Source: Spisula solida
Taxonomy: Eukaryota; Mollusca; Bivalvia; Venerida; Mactridae
Assembly: GCA_947247005.1 (NCBI GenBank)
Contig: OX365962.1
Coordinates: 9,459,201 to 9,523,200, forward strand
Direction: 5' to 3'
Length of the DNA stretch: 64,000 bases
The notes under the pieces are model-generated. The model made no database searches. It worked only from the letters and a program-made list of their open reading frames with translations, and was not told the DNA's origin. Below, piece by piece: positions 44,901 through 54,467 of this stretch. A program made the translations under genes and the position numbers. The first letter of the stretch is position 1, and each line of letters opens with the position of its first letter.

Positions 44901-46256
44901 GTATTTAACAATGTAGTTACAGAATGGACATCAGTCAATGATGTTATTCAATTTCAAAATGTTCTCATTTTGCTAGCTTGTTTCTCATACCAAAGAGTTA
45001 AACGCTTGTTCGACACTATTTACCCGACCATATCAAATGATTTGGTATTGTGTAGAACTTATGCTATATTTCTCTTTGATCAATGTCTCTACATGGAACA
45101 AATCAAATTACTACAGCTTATTGTAACCAATTGTTGGAAAGAAGGCGGTAGATGTAATTATCCAATTAGTGCACTACAGCTTCAAGATTATGTTTTTGAT
45201 GACAACTCAAATGTTGAAACATTGAACCAGCTACTGTTATCAAATGCATCTGTTGTAAAATCATTATATTCAGTAAATGGAAGATATAATTTCAAGTTTG
45301 GTCAGATAAAAAATCTCCAGTGTTTAAATATTGGTAGAATTGTTCCTGGTGATTATACACATTTCAATGAGTGCATGTTACAGAATCAAGCAACATTGCA
45401 TACTGTATGTATTGCGGGTGGTTTTGATACACACCCATTGTTATCAGAACTACCCGTCGGAAATCTTCCACATCTGACATCATTGTCTCTGACTGGTATC
45501 AAAATGGAACACAACAGTCTGCATCATCTGGTGAACTATCTGTCCAATAACGTCCTTATTGAAAATATACGATTGGTGTCTGTACTGTGTGATAATCACC
45601 AGAAGGATGATGATGGAGACTGTACAATGTTGTTAAATCTTCACAATCATTCACATCTCACTTATTTAGATCTGTGGAATGTTAACATTTTATGTCGTGA
45701 TGTTAACATTACTTGTTTAAAGTACCTCGCATTGTTGCCATCATCTGAGAAGATTGTGAGTTGTTATATGGATGTATTGAAGTGTATAACGGGATCACAA
45801 CTTGAATGTCTTGCCATTCATGGACGTAACATGTTAGATTACAATACAATCAATACAATAATATCAACAATTAAAACTCTCTCTGATATCAAACATCTAG
45901 TACTGACTGGCATGATCTTACTTGGTGATGAATTGTTACATCTACACCCTCATGTTACACAAGTAGAGGAGGTATGGCTGCATGATGTCACGTGGAGTTG
46001 TAAATGCTTCCATTCTTTCGTTCACAGTGTTATACATGTAGATAGTAGATCTGTGAAAGATGTTTCGTTATATCAATGTAAAGTTCTGTCAGTTCATGGA
46101 AACACTCGAAGACAAATGTCAGAGCTAGAATCATTTGATTATATGTTCAAACATCTAGAACAGCAACCAACTGTTAACATATTGTACAAAGGTAGACTTA
46201 AAGGTCACCGTTTCGATGGAGATGTGTTATTATTTAACACAACAAGTAGGGAATAA
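32822..46256 (+). CDS. NLR-like protein: 2A-like leader, DZIP3-type HEPN, heptad repeat, NACHT, LRR-like (5 exons)
   Basis: Model: join of 32822-32993, 33249-33607, 35205-35273, 36674-39080 and 43633-46256. Phases match at all four junctions (1, 0, 0, 1), every intron is GT/AG, and the result is 5,631 nt, 1,876 residues plus stop. Domains in order: 2A-like motif 48-56; HEPN about 59-205 with RNNLLH at 175-180; heptad repeats about 264-973; NACHT with Walker A GDAGVGKTS (1079-1087), Walker B LIILDAFDEW (to 1172) and sensor-1-like YLTTCRPYKI (about 1195-1204); the conserved FLHKSYMEFFAALFV (about 1404-1418); leucine-rich-like repeats about 1563-1790. By family this is a cytosolic STAND/NLR-type innate sensor: NTP-driven oligomerisation through NACHT, with HEPN as a putative RNase or interaction effector. 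That role is inference. A leaderless start further 5' or a non-coding first exon is possible because an acceptor-like TTTTCAG ends 8 nt before the ATG. Confidence 0.8.
33249..33607 (+). CDS. NLR-like gene, exon 2: DZIP3-type HEPN domain, first part
   Basis: The acceptor is TTTTATTTTCAG. It encodes residues 58-177, starting EKFIFRYQFLLIEIGTGVLR and including NPTQHTQLQFLMNRDIITDA, FDVTLLACLLRNVCGL and ADIVRLRECRNN. These blocks match the pattern of DZIP3-like HEPN domains frequent in bivalve NACHT proteins. It ends at phase 0 with AAT/GTATGT directly after RNN, the first half of the RNxxxH motif. Confidence 0.75.
33608..35204 (+). other. Intron 2
   Basis: 1,597 bp, donor GTATGT, acceptor TTTCTTTTACAG. 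It contains the MITE at 33831-34480. The remainder is AT-rich and I see no exon in it. Confidence 0.65.
33831..34480. mobile_element. 650-bp MITE in intron 2
   Basis: The ends GGGGCGCTTTTGTT and AACAAAAGCGCCC are inverted repeats; GGTTTGTCAAAC-like words recur inside in both orientations. No coding capacity. Open frames of 62-77 codons at 33761-34053 lie within and are spurious. Confidence 0.65.
35205..35273 (+). CDS. NLR-like gene, exon 3: HEPN motif completion (23 codons)
   Basis: This short exon was found by frame and splice sites: acceptor TTTCTTTTACAG, donor ACA/GTAAGC, phase 0 at both ends, exactly 69 nt. It encodes LLHSGTVYISETVLTTKWNE plus LCT. Joined to exon 2 it gives RNNLLH, the RNxxxH signature of HEPN domains, then the helix typical of DZIP3-like HEPN (TxxxWxE). 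Its fit to the family is the main support. Confidence 0.7.
35274..36673 (+). other. Intron 3
   Basis: 1,400 bp, donor GTAAGC, acceptor TTTACCTGCAG. Its second half holds the degenerate 168-bp satellite listed separately. No exon was recognised. Confidence 0.65.
35700..36230. repeat. Degenerate 168-bp satellite, three units, in intron 3
   Basis: Repeated blocks are ATATCTCAAAGGTCAAGGTC, GGTCAAAAATGGCC, CATAACT and TTTATTGTGG. This family of tandem units is common in mollusc introns. It ends with CACTCTGTGACAGTTCTAG. Confidence 0.65.
36674..39080 (+). CDS. NLR-like gene, exon 4: heptad-repeat region
   Basis: It encodes residues 201-1002. It opens with ILNRLNTTCKIADLPKQMVD, then an acidic/basic helix and, from about residue 264, some 100 heptads of the type GQAELKT, GQTELKT, GQAGLIK or GQAEMLT. 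The DNA is a 21-bp minisatellite. Leu recurs every seven residues but G or Q sits where a second core position would be, so a canonical coiled coil is not certain; an extended amphipathic spacer is equally possible. It closes with GELLEIKKRLDG, VPTGAYGYDNVDPVT and the donor ACAG/GTATGT. The 646-codon antisense frame here is a by-product of the stop-free repeat. Confidence 0.75.
36863..38990. repeat. Coding 21-bp minisatellite with 462-bp higher-order repeat
   Basis: The basic unit is 21 bp (GGACAAACTGAACTGAAAAC plus one base). Twenty-two units form a 462-bp higher-order repeat that starts at 37133 and recurs at 37595, 38057 and 38519, four consecutive copies that look identical at both DNA and protein level. 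Upstream units (36863-37132) are related but less regular. Since 21 and 462 are both multiples of three, expansion or loss never breaks the frame. Confidence 0.92.
39218..39620. mobile_element. Foldback element in intron 4
   Basis: GTGCTCATTACATACGAGTT, TTTATTAAACGAGT and ATGATATGACACGAG are inverted against AATGTCATATTG, CGACGAGTTTAATAAA and GTAATGAGCAC within 39235-39350. Further out, GACATAACC and GGTTATGTGATAA, and repeated GGCACAGC/GGAGTGCC, suggest a larger element. Limits are approximate. Confidence 0.45.
40217..41186. mobile_element. 970-bp mariner-like element in intron 4
   Basis: The termini are TACGATGGGTGTCCCAGTAA (left) and, reverse-complemented, TACGAGGGATGTCCCAGTAA (right), each followed by ATCGTGTAC; together about 31 of 34 bp match. 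TA at both edges fits the Tc1-mariner target duplication. A 66-codon frame inside is not a transposase, so this is a non-autonomous or gutted copy. Confidence 0.7.
41690..42560. repeat. Degenerate 165-bp satellite, about five units, in intron 4
   Basis: Recurring blocks are CTTGTCCGTACTCTATTTCA, AACAGTTTTCATTAGA, TTCAATCTTAGTGACAATGA, AGGCCCAATTGACC and CTTCTTAGATGATGGCC. Unit length is about 165 bp and units are well diverged. Confidence 0.7.
41730..41847. mobile_element. 118-bp MITE with perfect 23-bp inverted ends
   Basis: ACTGTTTTATCAAAGCACTT-ACG at 41730-41752 is exactly inverted at 41825-41847. The interior is AT-rich. It sits inside the first units of the 165-bp satellite. Confidence 0.75.
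43165..43275 (+). mobile_element. tRNA-like sequence, probable SINE head, in intron 4
   Basis: ATGGTCGAGTGGAGTATG resembles a type 2 (Leu/Ser) tRNA A-box region and GCGGTTGAACCCGGG about 65 bp downstream resembles a B box. The cloverleaf does not close well, so a tRNA-derived SINE is more likely than a tRNA gene. Confidence 0.35.
43633..46256 (+). CDS. NLR-like gene, exon 5: NACHT domain and LRR-like C-terminus
   Basis: It encodes residues 1003-1876. It begins DLKQHLVETYNRDCCTLPLS, the linker seen before NACHT in this bivalve family, then YQPP and the nucleotide-binding core: NIYVTGDAGVGKTSLCKCL (Walker A with GKT/S), CLIILDAFDEW (Walker B with the D..DE pattern), YLTTCRPYKI (sensor 1). The winged-helix segment ends with SFLHKSYMEFFAALFVSS, a hallmark of NACHT proteins. 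The C-terminal third has spaced LxxLxL motifs (LQCLNIGRIV, LPHLTSLSLTG, HLTYLDLWNV) compatible with irregular LRRs. All key NTPase residues are present, so the domain looks intact. It stops at TAA with no frameshift. Confidence 0.88.
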
Positions 46257-46449
46257 ATGTTTGCTTCTGTTTGTGAAAAACAAGTCATACTAAAAGTGAT
46301 TTTAGTATTAAGTATGATATTCTATGAAACATGAACCATTGTGTGAATGTTGAGAGAAAAAAAATGAACATATTGTGTTTGTATTCCTAAAGGGGAAACC
46401 TGTCATGTGACCAAGTCTTCTATTAGTTAGAACACCACTGTACTTACAT

Positions 46450-46455
46450 AATAAA
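46450..46455 (+). terminator. Candidate polyadenylation signal of the NLR-like gene
   Basis: AATAAA about 195 nt after the stop codon. Another AATAAA overlaps the stop itself (46252) and one lies at 46699. Which is used cannot be told from sequence. Confidence 0.35.
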
Positions 46456-48115
46456 TCATTTTTAATGTAACCATGCATACTATTGGTTAGGATATTACTA
46501 TCATGTTTTGATGTTTATGTAATGTTTTAATTGTTCAGTGTGGACATGCCACGTGATATTTTACGTAACTTTTGGCTATGAAGTAAAATTATATCAACAA
46601 AAAGTTAATCAAAGTACTTAAGTTATTGTTATTGAGGTGATCGCATTTCTTAGTAATATAAGATTTCATAGTTCGTCGGGGATAATCTAGACTTATCAAT
46701 AAACACACGTGCATACTATACATTATGCTCGGTCGACTGACATGTTATCAGTGTGGATTTAAATAGTACATCATTGAAATTCAGTATGCACAAGATTGAT
46801 GAAAATGAACATCGGAAATGCATTTAATTGTCATTTTTATTTGTGACCAAACGCTAGTGCTATCTCCGGCGCACTATACATTGTAAAGGATTAAAAATTT
46901 GTAAACAAAATGACAACGTTTTAGAAATGTCGATGAAAGGTGAACGATTCAAATCTGAGCACAACGGATCCAAAACAATACTAAAGCTCGTGAAGGCAAT
47001 ACACCTACTGTAGTCTTAAGTACATGTAATATGTCACATTGTATGTTTGATTCCAAGTTTCAATGTGTTTTCCGAGGTTCACGCATGAGTGACGTCAATG
47101 TTTACACATCAAACGCATTTTCGCGCGGAAAAGCGCTTTTTCACTTTGGGAGTATATCATAAAAGGAATATCACTACAGTTGTGTTGAGACTTCGGACCG
47201 TATTGCCTCTTAATCTTGTTGCTTGCGTTTAACTGCATCTCGCTCGACATAACGGTCTAGCGAGTTACGGCATAACATCAGCAACTCTAGGTAATACAAC
47301 CAAACGTATCAACACACTGCAGTCGTAAACCTGGGGTAGTTATATGTATATTTTGTATGAGAAACAAAACGTTTTTCTAACCATTTGCTGCAATATTTAT
47401 ATCATACCTCAAGAAACATGTGATTTGTTATTGGCACCAGTCTGCATCCGTCAGTCAGACCTTTCATTAAATGTTGTACCTGTGTGTATTTGTACTAGAC
47501 TTGTACATGTAATAAATGATGATATATTATCGATATACGTCTTGCTGTTCTGATTGTCTAGTATATTTAACATAATAAAGTAGACATACAGTCAATCCTG
47601 TCTGTAAAGACCACCCATGGAAATATCAAAACAATATTGATGACTGTTGGTTGTCTCTTTGTGGGAAAAACGTCCATGAAAATGTCATATTTGTTGGTCT
47701 CCCATAGAAGGATAAAAGTTATTGAAAATTGTTTCATAGGAAAAACTGTGCATGTAAGTCTTGCACGACTGGTATGTGATTGCAAGAGGTCATAACACAC
47801 GGTGGATTGTATATCTATTCCACGTATATACCACGTACGGTGAGTAAAAGTATCCTCTATGTGCTGGTACAGGACACTTTATGCAAAACGATGGTTTCCA
47901 GTTGGCGCAGAGCCACATGGGTCAACAAACACTGGTTTCTGTATAAAGACATATATACCACAGGGATCTACAATTGCCTTTTTTATCGTTTAATAATACA
48001 AGTTGAACCTGAGACGGAACATAGACCGGGGTGCTTGCTCAGATGAACATCGAGTCGTGTTTATGAAGCTTACGACTTTTCTTGAATACAGCAACATCCA
48101 TCTCGTATTAGCTTA
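46456..48115. other. 3' flank, no supported gene
   Basis: AT-rich. Frames of 69-88 codons at 47344 and 47780 have no features. From 47591, CAGTCAATCCTGTCTGTAAA resembles one end of a pogo-like MITE, but no matching opposite end was seen. Confidence 0.45.
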
Positions 48116-48515
48116 TACAGTAGAACCTGTACGAACGACCACCTCTATCAAGCGACTTCTCTATTAAACGACCACTTAAGATACCGCCCGTGAATTTTCA
48201 CTATATAAAGTGATTCTATTAAGCGACTTTTCAGTTATCCGACCAGCGACCGCCTTAAACCAGTCCCGCGAGTTAAAATTTAATCCATTCAACGACCACA
48301 TACACATGTTCACCATCGTAATATAAAAGTCCATATCAGTGCATATAACATTGCAACTGTACTGTATTAGATAGTAGCAGTACTGAATAAAGATATGAAA
48401 ACACAGCATTGTACTTAAACTAATAATTTCGGCCTGATCTATTAAGAGACTACTTACTTAAGCGACCGTTTTATCCCGGTCCCAAGGGTGGTCGCCCAAT
48501 GCAGGTTCTACTGTA
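48116..48515. mobile_element. 400-bp pogo/Tigger-like MITE
   Basis: The ends are TACAGTAGAACCTGTACGAA and, reverse-complemented, TACAGTAGAACCTGCATTGG, both followed by CGACCACC. TA lies at each edge. Internal GCGAC and CGACCAC words recur. No transposase, so non-autonomous. Confidence 0.75.
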
Positions 48516-48644
48516 TTGTAACTTAATGAAAACAGTGAACACTGGTGTTACACATGTTGCACTTCAGACACATGATTTTAGTTTTCCCTATGACCCGTTA
48601 CAATAACGTTACAATATACTATATAGTAGGCAAAAAGACGAGAT

Positions 48645-48985
48645 GTTCAAATACCGATGCGGACATACTTTTTGGCTAAGAACGCAAGTACAAATCTTTC
48701 AACAAGAAATTAAAAACAACCGTGATAGTTTTATTCTTTTACGGATTGTAACTAGACATCTTCCACGCTCAAGCTTAGAGTGAGTATTGTCCATGCAACT
48801 TAATATTGTTGTGCAGTAAGTCACAGTTTGTTACCAAAACAGACTCAACTGCTATACACGCAGTTCAGTCGATTGCGGGCAAAAGATGTGACCTTTTGTT
48901 GAAACATATTTAACTGTATGGACCGTACTCGTTCTCGGCTTGAGCGTCGAGGATGTCTTGTTAAATCGGCAAAAGAATACAATAC
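48645..48985. repeat. Diverged relative of the inverted-repeat block in T1
   Basis: TTTTTGGCTAAGAACGCAAG, TTTTATTCTTTTACG, TCCATGCAACTTAATATT and GGCTTGAGCGTCGAGGA, then TTAAATCGG, follow the order of 23155-23400 and 59940-60190 with many differences. It runs up to the GAT-rich array. Confidence 0.5.
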
Positions 48986-48987
48986 TT

Positions 48988-51255
48988 ACGGTTGATGATG
49001 ATGGTGGATAGGTTAATAATGATGCTGAATGGTTGATGGTAATGATGATGATGGCTTGACTGATGATGATGGCCTGACTGATGATGATAGTGGCTAGGTT
49101 ATTAATGATGATGTGTTGATGATGATGATGGCTTGGTTGATGAGATGATGATGGCCTGACTGATGACGATGGCTTGACTGATGATGATGGCCTGACTGAT
49201 GATGATAGTGGCTAGGTTAATAATGATGATGGCTAGGTTGGTGTGATGATAATGATGGCTTGGCTGATGATGATAATGGCTTAGTTGATGTTGATGCTGG
49301 CTTTACTGATGATGATGGCCTGACTGATGATGGTAGGTGGCTAGGTTAATAATGATGATGGCTAGGTTGATGTGATGATAATGATGGCGTGGCTGATGAT
49401 GATAATGGCTTAGTTGATGTTGATGCTGGCTTGACTAATGATGATGATGGCTTGGTTCATGATGATGATGGCTTGGTTGATGATGATGATGGCTTGGTTA
49501 ATGATGATGATGGCTTGGTTGATGATGATGATGGCTTGGTTAATCATTATGATGGCTTGGTTGATGATGCAGATGTCTTGGCTGATGATGAGGATGACTT
49601 GGTTGATAATGATGATGACGGCTTGGTTGATGATAATGATGGCTTGACTGATGATGATGGCCTGACTGATGATGATAGTGGCTATGTTAATAATGAAGAT
49701 GGCTATGTTGATGTGATGATAATGATGGCTTGGCTGATGATGATAATGGCTTAGTTGATGTTGATGCTGGCTTGACTAATGATGATGATGGCTTTGTTAA
49801 TGATGATGATGGCATGGTTGATAATGATGATGTCTTGGCTGATGATGATGGCTTGGTTGATAATGATGATGCTGGCTTGGTTAAAGATTATGATGGCTTG
49901 GTTGATAATGATGATGGCTTGATTGATAATGATGACGGCTTGGCTGATGATGAAGATGGCTTGGTTGATAATGATGATGACGGCTTGGTTGATGATGATG
50001 ATGGCTTTGTTAATGATGACGATGGCTTGGTTGATGATGATGATGGCTTTGTTAATGATGATGATGGCATGGTTGATGATTATGATGGCCTGGTTGATGG
50101 TGATGACGGTTTGGTTAATAATGATGATGTCTTGGCTGATAATGATGATGGCTTGGTTGATGATGATGATGGCTTGGTTGTTAATGATTATGGCTTGGTT
50201 TATAATGATGATGACGGCTCGGTTGATGATGATGATGGCTTTGTTAATGATGATGATGGCTTGGTTGATAATGATGATGTCTTGGCTGATGATGATAATG
50301 ATGGCTTAGTTTATAATGATGATGATGGCTTGGTTGATGATGATGATGATTGCTTGGTTGATAATGATGATGGCTTGGCTGATAATGATGATGGCTTGGC
50401 TGATGATGATGATGATGGCTTGGTTGATAATGATGATGGATTGGTTGATGATGATGATGATGTCTTGGATGATTAACATGATTGCTTTGTTGATAATGAT
50501 GATGGCTTGGTTGATGATGATGATGGCTAGGCTGATGATGATGCTGGCTTGACAAATATTGCTGGCTTGACTGATGATGATGCTGTCTTGGTTGATAATA
50601 ATGATGGCTTAGTTGATGATGATGATGGCTTGGTTTATAATGATGATGGCAGGATTGATAATGATGATAATGTCTTGGTTGATGATGATGATGGCTTGGT
50701 TGATAGTGATGATGATGGCTTGGTTGATGATGATGATGTCTTGTCTGATAATGATGCTGGCTTGACTAATGATGCTGGCTTGAATGATGATGATGAACGC
50801 TTGACTGATGATGAAGCTAGCTTTGCAAATGATGATGGCTTGATTGATAATGATGATGGCTTGGTTGATGATGATGATGGCTTGGTTGATAATGATGATG
50901 TCTTGACTAACGATGATGCTGTCTTGACTGTTTATGACCCTGGCTTGACTGATGATGATGCTGGCTTGACTGTTGGTGATGCTGGCTTGACTAATGATGA
51001 CGATAGCTTGACTGGTGATGATGCTGTCTTGGCTAATGATGATGATGGCTTGACTGATGATGATGTTGGCTTGACTAATGATGATGATGGCTCGACTGAT
51101 GATGGCTTGACTGATGATGCTGCTGGCTGAGCTTGATTGATGATGATGATGGCTAGGCTAATAAAGATCATGAAGGCTAAGCTGATGATGATGGCTTGGC
51201 TGATGATGATGATGGCTTGGCTGATGATGGTGATGGCTTGGCTGATGATGATGCG
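48988..51255. repeat. GAT-rich 21-bp minisatellite, about 2.3 kb
   Basis: The unit is GATGATGATGGCTTGGTTGA plus one base, with frequent 3-bp gains and losses of GAT and variants GCTGGCTTGACTAAT, AATGATGATGTCTTGGCT. Because lengths stay multiples of three, plus frames of 121, 248 and 193 codons (49389-49754, 49730-50476, 50549-51130) read as DDDGLVD repeats, other frames as MMMMAWL and the minus strand as HHHQPS or SSSTKPS. There is no signal peptide or unique flanking domain, so I do not call a gene, although acidic repeat proteins do exist in mollusc shell matrices. Confidence 0.85.
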
Positions 51256-51713
51256 GCAACCTTACGATCCCACGAGGAAAACTATACTCTGAATCCGAGT
51301 TACAAGTAAATACAATACGAAAAGATTCAGAGCCCCATTCACAGTAGATATTACTTATTTTTCAATTTGAATGTCCACAATAAGTATGAAAGAAACTTAC
51401 ATCTACTACTCAAGGTATATTAATGAACTAAGGAAAACTGGCAACATAATTTGACATACAGGGAATATATGTCGGTATACGTAGGGTCTTATTTATAGGA
51501 CGTTTGTGTATTAATGTACATGTATTTAATTCGATCATACGGATAGTAATTGAGTGAATTGAAAGGTGCGATCAATTTCCTTAATATTAGTGTGTGCGTT
51601 TGAAAGGAATATTAGTATTTCTTAAATTCTGCTCGGAAATGGCTGGTCGTTAATAAGGGTATGTGATGTTACTTGAATAAACACGGTGATATACTTATAT
51701 TGAATAGTAAATA
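51256..51713. other. No supported gene
   Basis: AT-rich; nothing recognised. Confidence 0.5.
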
Positions 51714-51850
51714 ATGTCCTACAACGATGCAGTCGATGACTCCATTGACGTTATAATGATGTCAAACAACGATGCAGTCGATGACTCCATTGACGTTATA
51801 ATGATGTCATTCAACTATGCAGTCGATGACTCCATTGACGTCATAATAAT
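51714..51850. repeat. 45-bp tandem repeat, three units, CRE-containing
   Basis: CAACGATGCAGTCGATGACT, CCATTGACGTTATAATGATG repeats every 45 bp. The third unit has a full CRE (TGACGTCA) where the others have TGACGTTA. A 74-codon plus frame over it is probably fortuitous. Confidence 0.85.
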
Positions 51851-52212
51851 GCCATTGTCAACGCACATTCTAAAATATCTGAATATGCACAAAATGTTGT
51901 ATTGTACTGTGAAATGGGTAAATGTATTGCTTTCGTGAAAAGAATAATTCATTTATGATAATAAATGTTCATTGGACCCAACAATACACCCCCACAACAC
52001 ATAAGAAACGAAAATATTGTGCGGGTAAGTTTGAAAAAAGAAGGGTAACATTTAAGAGAAGAAACACAACAACAATATGGAACGAAAAATGACGTTTATT
52101 ATATGTTCCCTAAGAATTAAATACTTAGGTGCTTATCTCCATAACTTATTGTTGTATGACTGAATTAATAACATACCAAGGGACACAACACTGTTACATC
52201 AGAAATATTATT
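51851..52212. other. No supported gene
   Basis: AT-rich; nothing recognised. Confidence 0.5.
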
Positions 52213-53895
52213 ATTACATGAGTTACTGTTACATGTACTGTCTGATATAATAGACATGTTTCATTGTCACACAGTATCGTTATATTGAACACTGTCCTTG
52301 TACATGTACTGGTATATTACATGAATTACTGCTACTGTCTGATATAATAGACATGTTTCATTGTCTCACAGAATCGTTATATTGAACACTGTCCTTGTAC
52401 ATGTACTAGTATATTACATGAATTACTGCTACTGTCTGATATAATAGACATGTTGCATTGTCTCACAGTATCGTTATATTGAACACTGTCCTTGTACTAG
52501 TGTATTACACGCATTACATGAGTAACTGTTACTGTCTGATATAATAGACATGTTTCATTGTCACACAGTATCGTTATATTGAACACTGTCCTTGTACTAG
52601 TGTATTACACGCATTACATGAGGAACTGTTACTGTCTGATATAATAGACATGTTTCATTGTCACACAGTATCGTTATATTGAACACTGTCCTTGTACTAG
52701 TGTATTACACGCATTACATGAGTAACTGTTACTGTCTGATATAATAGACATGTTTCATTGTCACACAGTATCGTTATATTGAACACTGTCCTTGTACTAG
52801 TGTATTACACGCATTACATGAGTAATGTTACTGTCTGATATAATAGACATGTTTCATTGTCACACAGTATCGTTATATTGAACACTGTCCTTGTACTAGT
52901 ATATTACATGAATTACTGCTACTGTCTGATATAATAGACATGTTGCATTGTCTCACAGTATCGTTATACTGACCACTGTCCTTGTATCATAATATTACAT
53001 GAGTTACTGTCTGATATAATAGACATGTTTCATTGTCACACAGTATCGTTATATTGAACACTGTCCTTGTACTAGTATATTGCATGAGTTACTGTTACTG
53101 TCTGATATAATAGACATGTTTCATTGTCACACAGTATCGTTATATTGAACACTGTCCTTGTACTAGTATATTGCATGAGTTACTGTTACTGTCTGATATA
53201 ATAGATATGTTTCATTGTCACACAGTATCGTTATATTGAACACTGTCCTTGTACTAGTATATTGCATGAGTTACTGTTACTGTCTGATATAATAGATATG
53301 TTTCATTGTCACACAGTATCGTTATATTGAACACTGTCCTTGTACTAGTATATTGCATGAGTTACTGTTACTGTCTGATATAATAGATATGTTTCATTGT
53401 CACACAGTATCGTTATATTGAACACTGTCCTTGTACTAGTATATTGCATGAGTTACTGTTACTGTCTGATATAATAGATATGTTTCATTGTCACACAGTA
53501 TCGTTATATTGAACACTGTCCTTGTACTAGTATATTGCATGAGTTACTGTTACTGTCTGATATAATAGATATGTTTCATTGTCACACAGTATCGTTATAT
53601 TGAACACTGTCCTTGTACTAGTATATTGCATGAGTTACTGTTACTGTCTGATATAATAGATATGTTTCATTGTCACACTGTATCGTTATATTGAACACTG
53701 TCCTTGTACTAGTATATTGCATGAGTTACTGTTACTGTCTGATATAATAGATATGTTTCATTGTCACACAGTATCGTTATATTAAACACTGTCCTTGTAC
53801 TAGTATATTGCATGAGTTACTGTTACTGTCTGATATAATAGATATGTTTCATTGTCACACTGTATCGTTATATTGAATTCTGTCCCTGTATATGT
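52213..53895. repeat. 91-bp tandem array, about 18 units
   Basis: The unit in the right half is 91 bp and contains TACTGTCTGATATAATAGAT, ATGTTTCATTGTCACACAGT, ATCGTTATATTGAACACTGT and CCTTGTACTAGTATATTGCA. The left half has TAGACATG instead of TAGATATG and some longer units with TGTATTACACGCATTACATG. The right half is nearly uniform, so homogenisation has been local. Confidence 0.92.
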
Positions 53896-53960
53896 ATCAT
53901 GTAGATGGAAAAGTAGTAAACCATCCTATTGATATTCTGTTTAGGAAACAAACCTTTTAA

Positions 53961-54000
53961 ACATGATACATTCTGACAAGCCAATGACGTAACATAGATC
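53961..54000. repeat. Solitary unit of the 51-bp family
   Basis: ACATGATACATTCTGACAAG, CCAATGACGTAACATAGATC matches the 51-bp unit at 1226-1926 over 40 bp with only a few differences, including the TGACGTAA octamer. It is about 52 kb from that array. Confidence 0.75.
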
Positions 54001-54467
54001 ATATGCTACTAAAATGCACAAATACCAACTATTTCAACTGATTTATATTGTCAGCAGTTAGTTATTACGTGATTACAATTTTTTTTATTATTACATAAGA
54101 CCTATGAAAATGGGTAGGTCTATCAGGGTGATGCCGATGCCATATGGATCTTAAACATACAGTCCAGTTAGGATATTGTGGCAGTGACGTTGCAGTTTAT
54201 GTGTACACAAAATAAAACAACCATTGTCTGAACAGGTGGTGAAAATACATATAAGTTTAACACTGAACTTGTCTTTTGTACAGTATAAGCCTTTATAATA
54301 GGTTTTACACCGTTATTGACGACTCGACCATTGCGTCACTTGATGTTAACACTGACTGGACTGTACGTTTTTGATAGTATATTTTATGCTAACAAGTTCA
54401 GTTAAAGGAAATTTATATAATTCAAAATTTATCACGAACAACGTAATGGTGCCTTTCTTTGAAATTC
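54001..54467. other. No supported gene
   Basis: AT-rich spacer between two arrays; nothing recognised. Confidence 0.5.

Noticed and set aside
49389..51130. Asp-rich open frames as genes
   Set aside because: Trinucleotide-based array open in several frames on both strands, with no signal peptide or unique domain; kept only as a low-interest finding.
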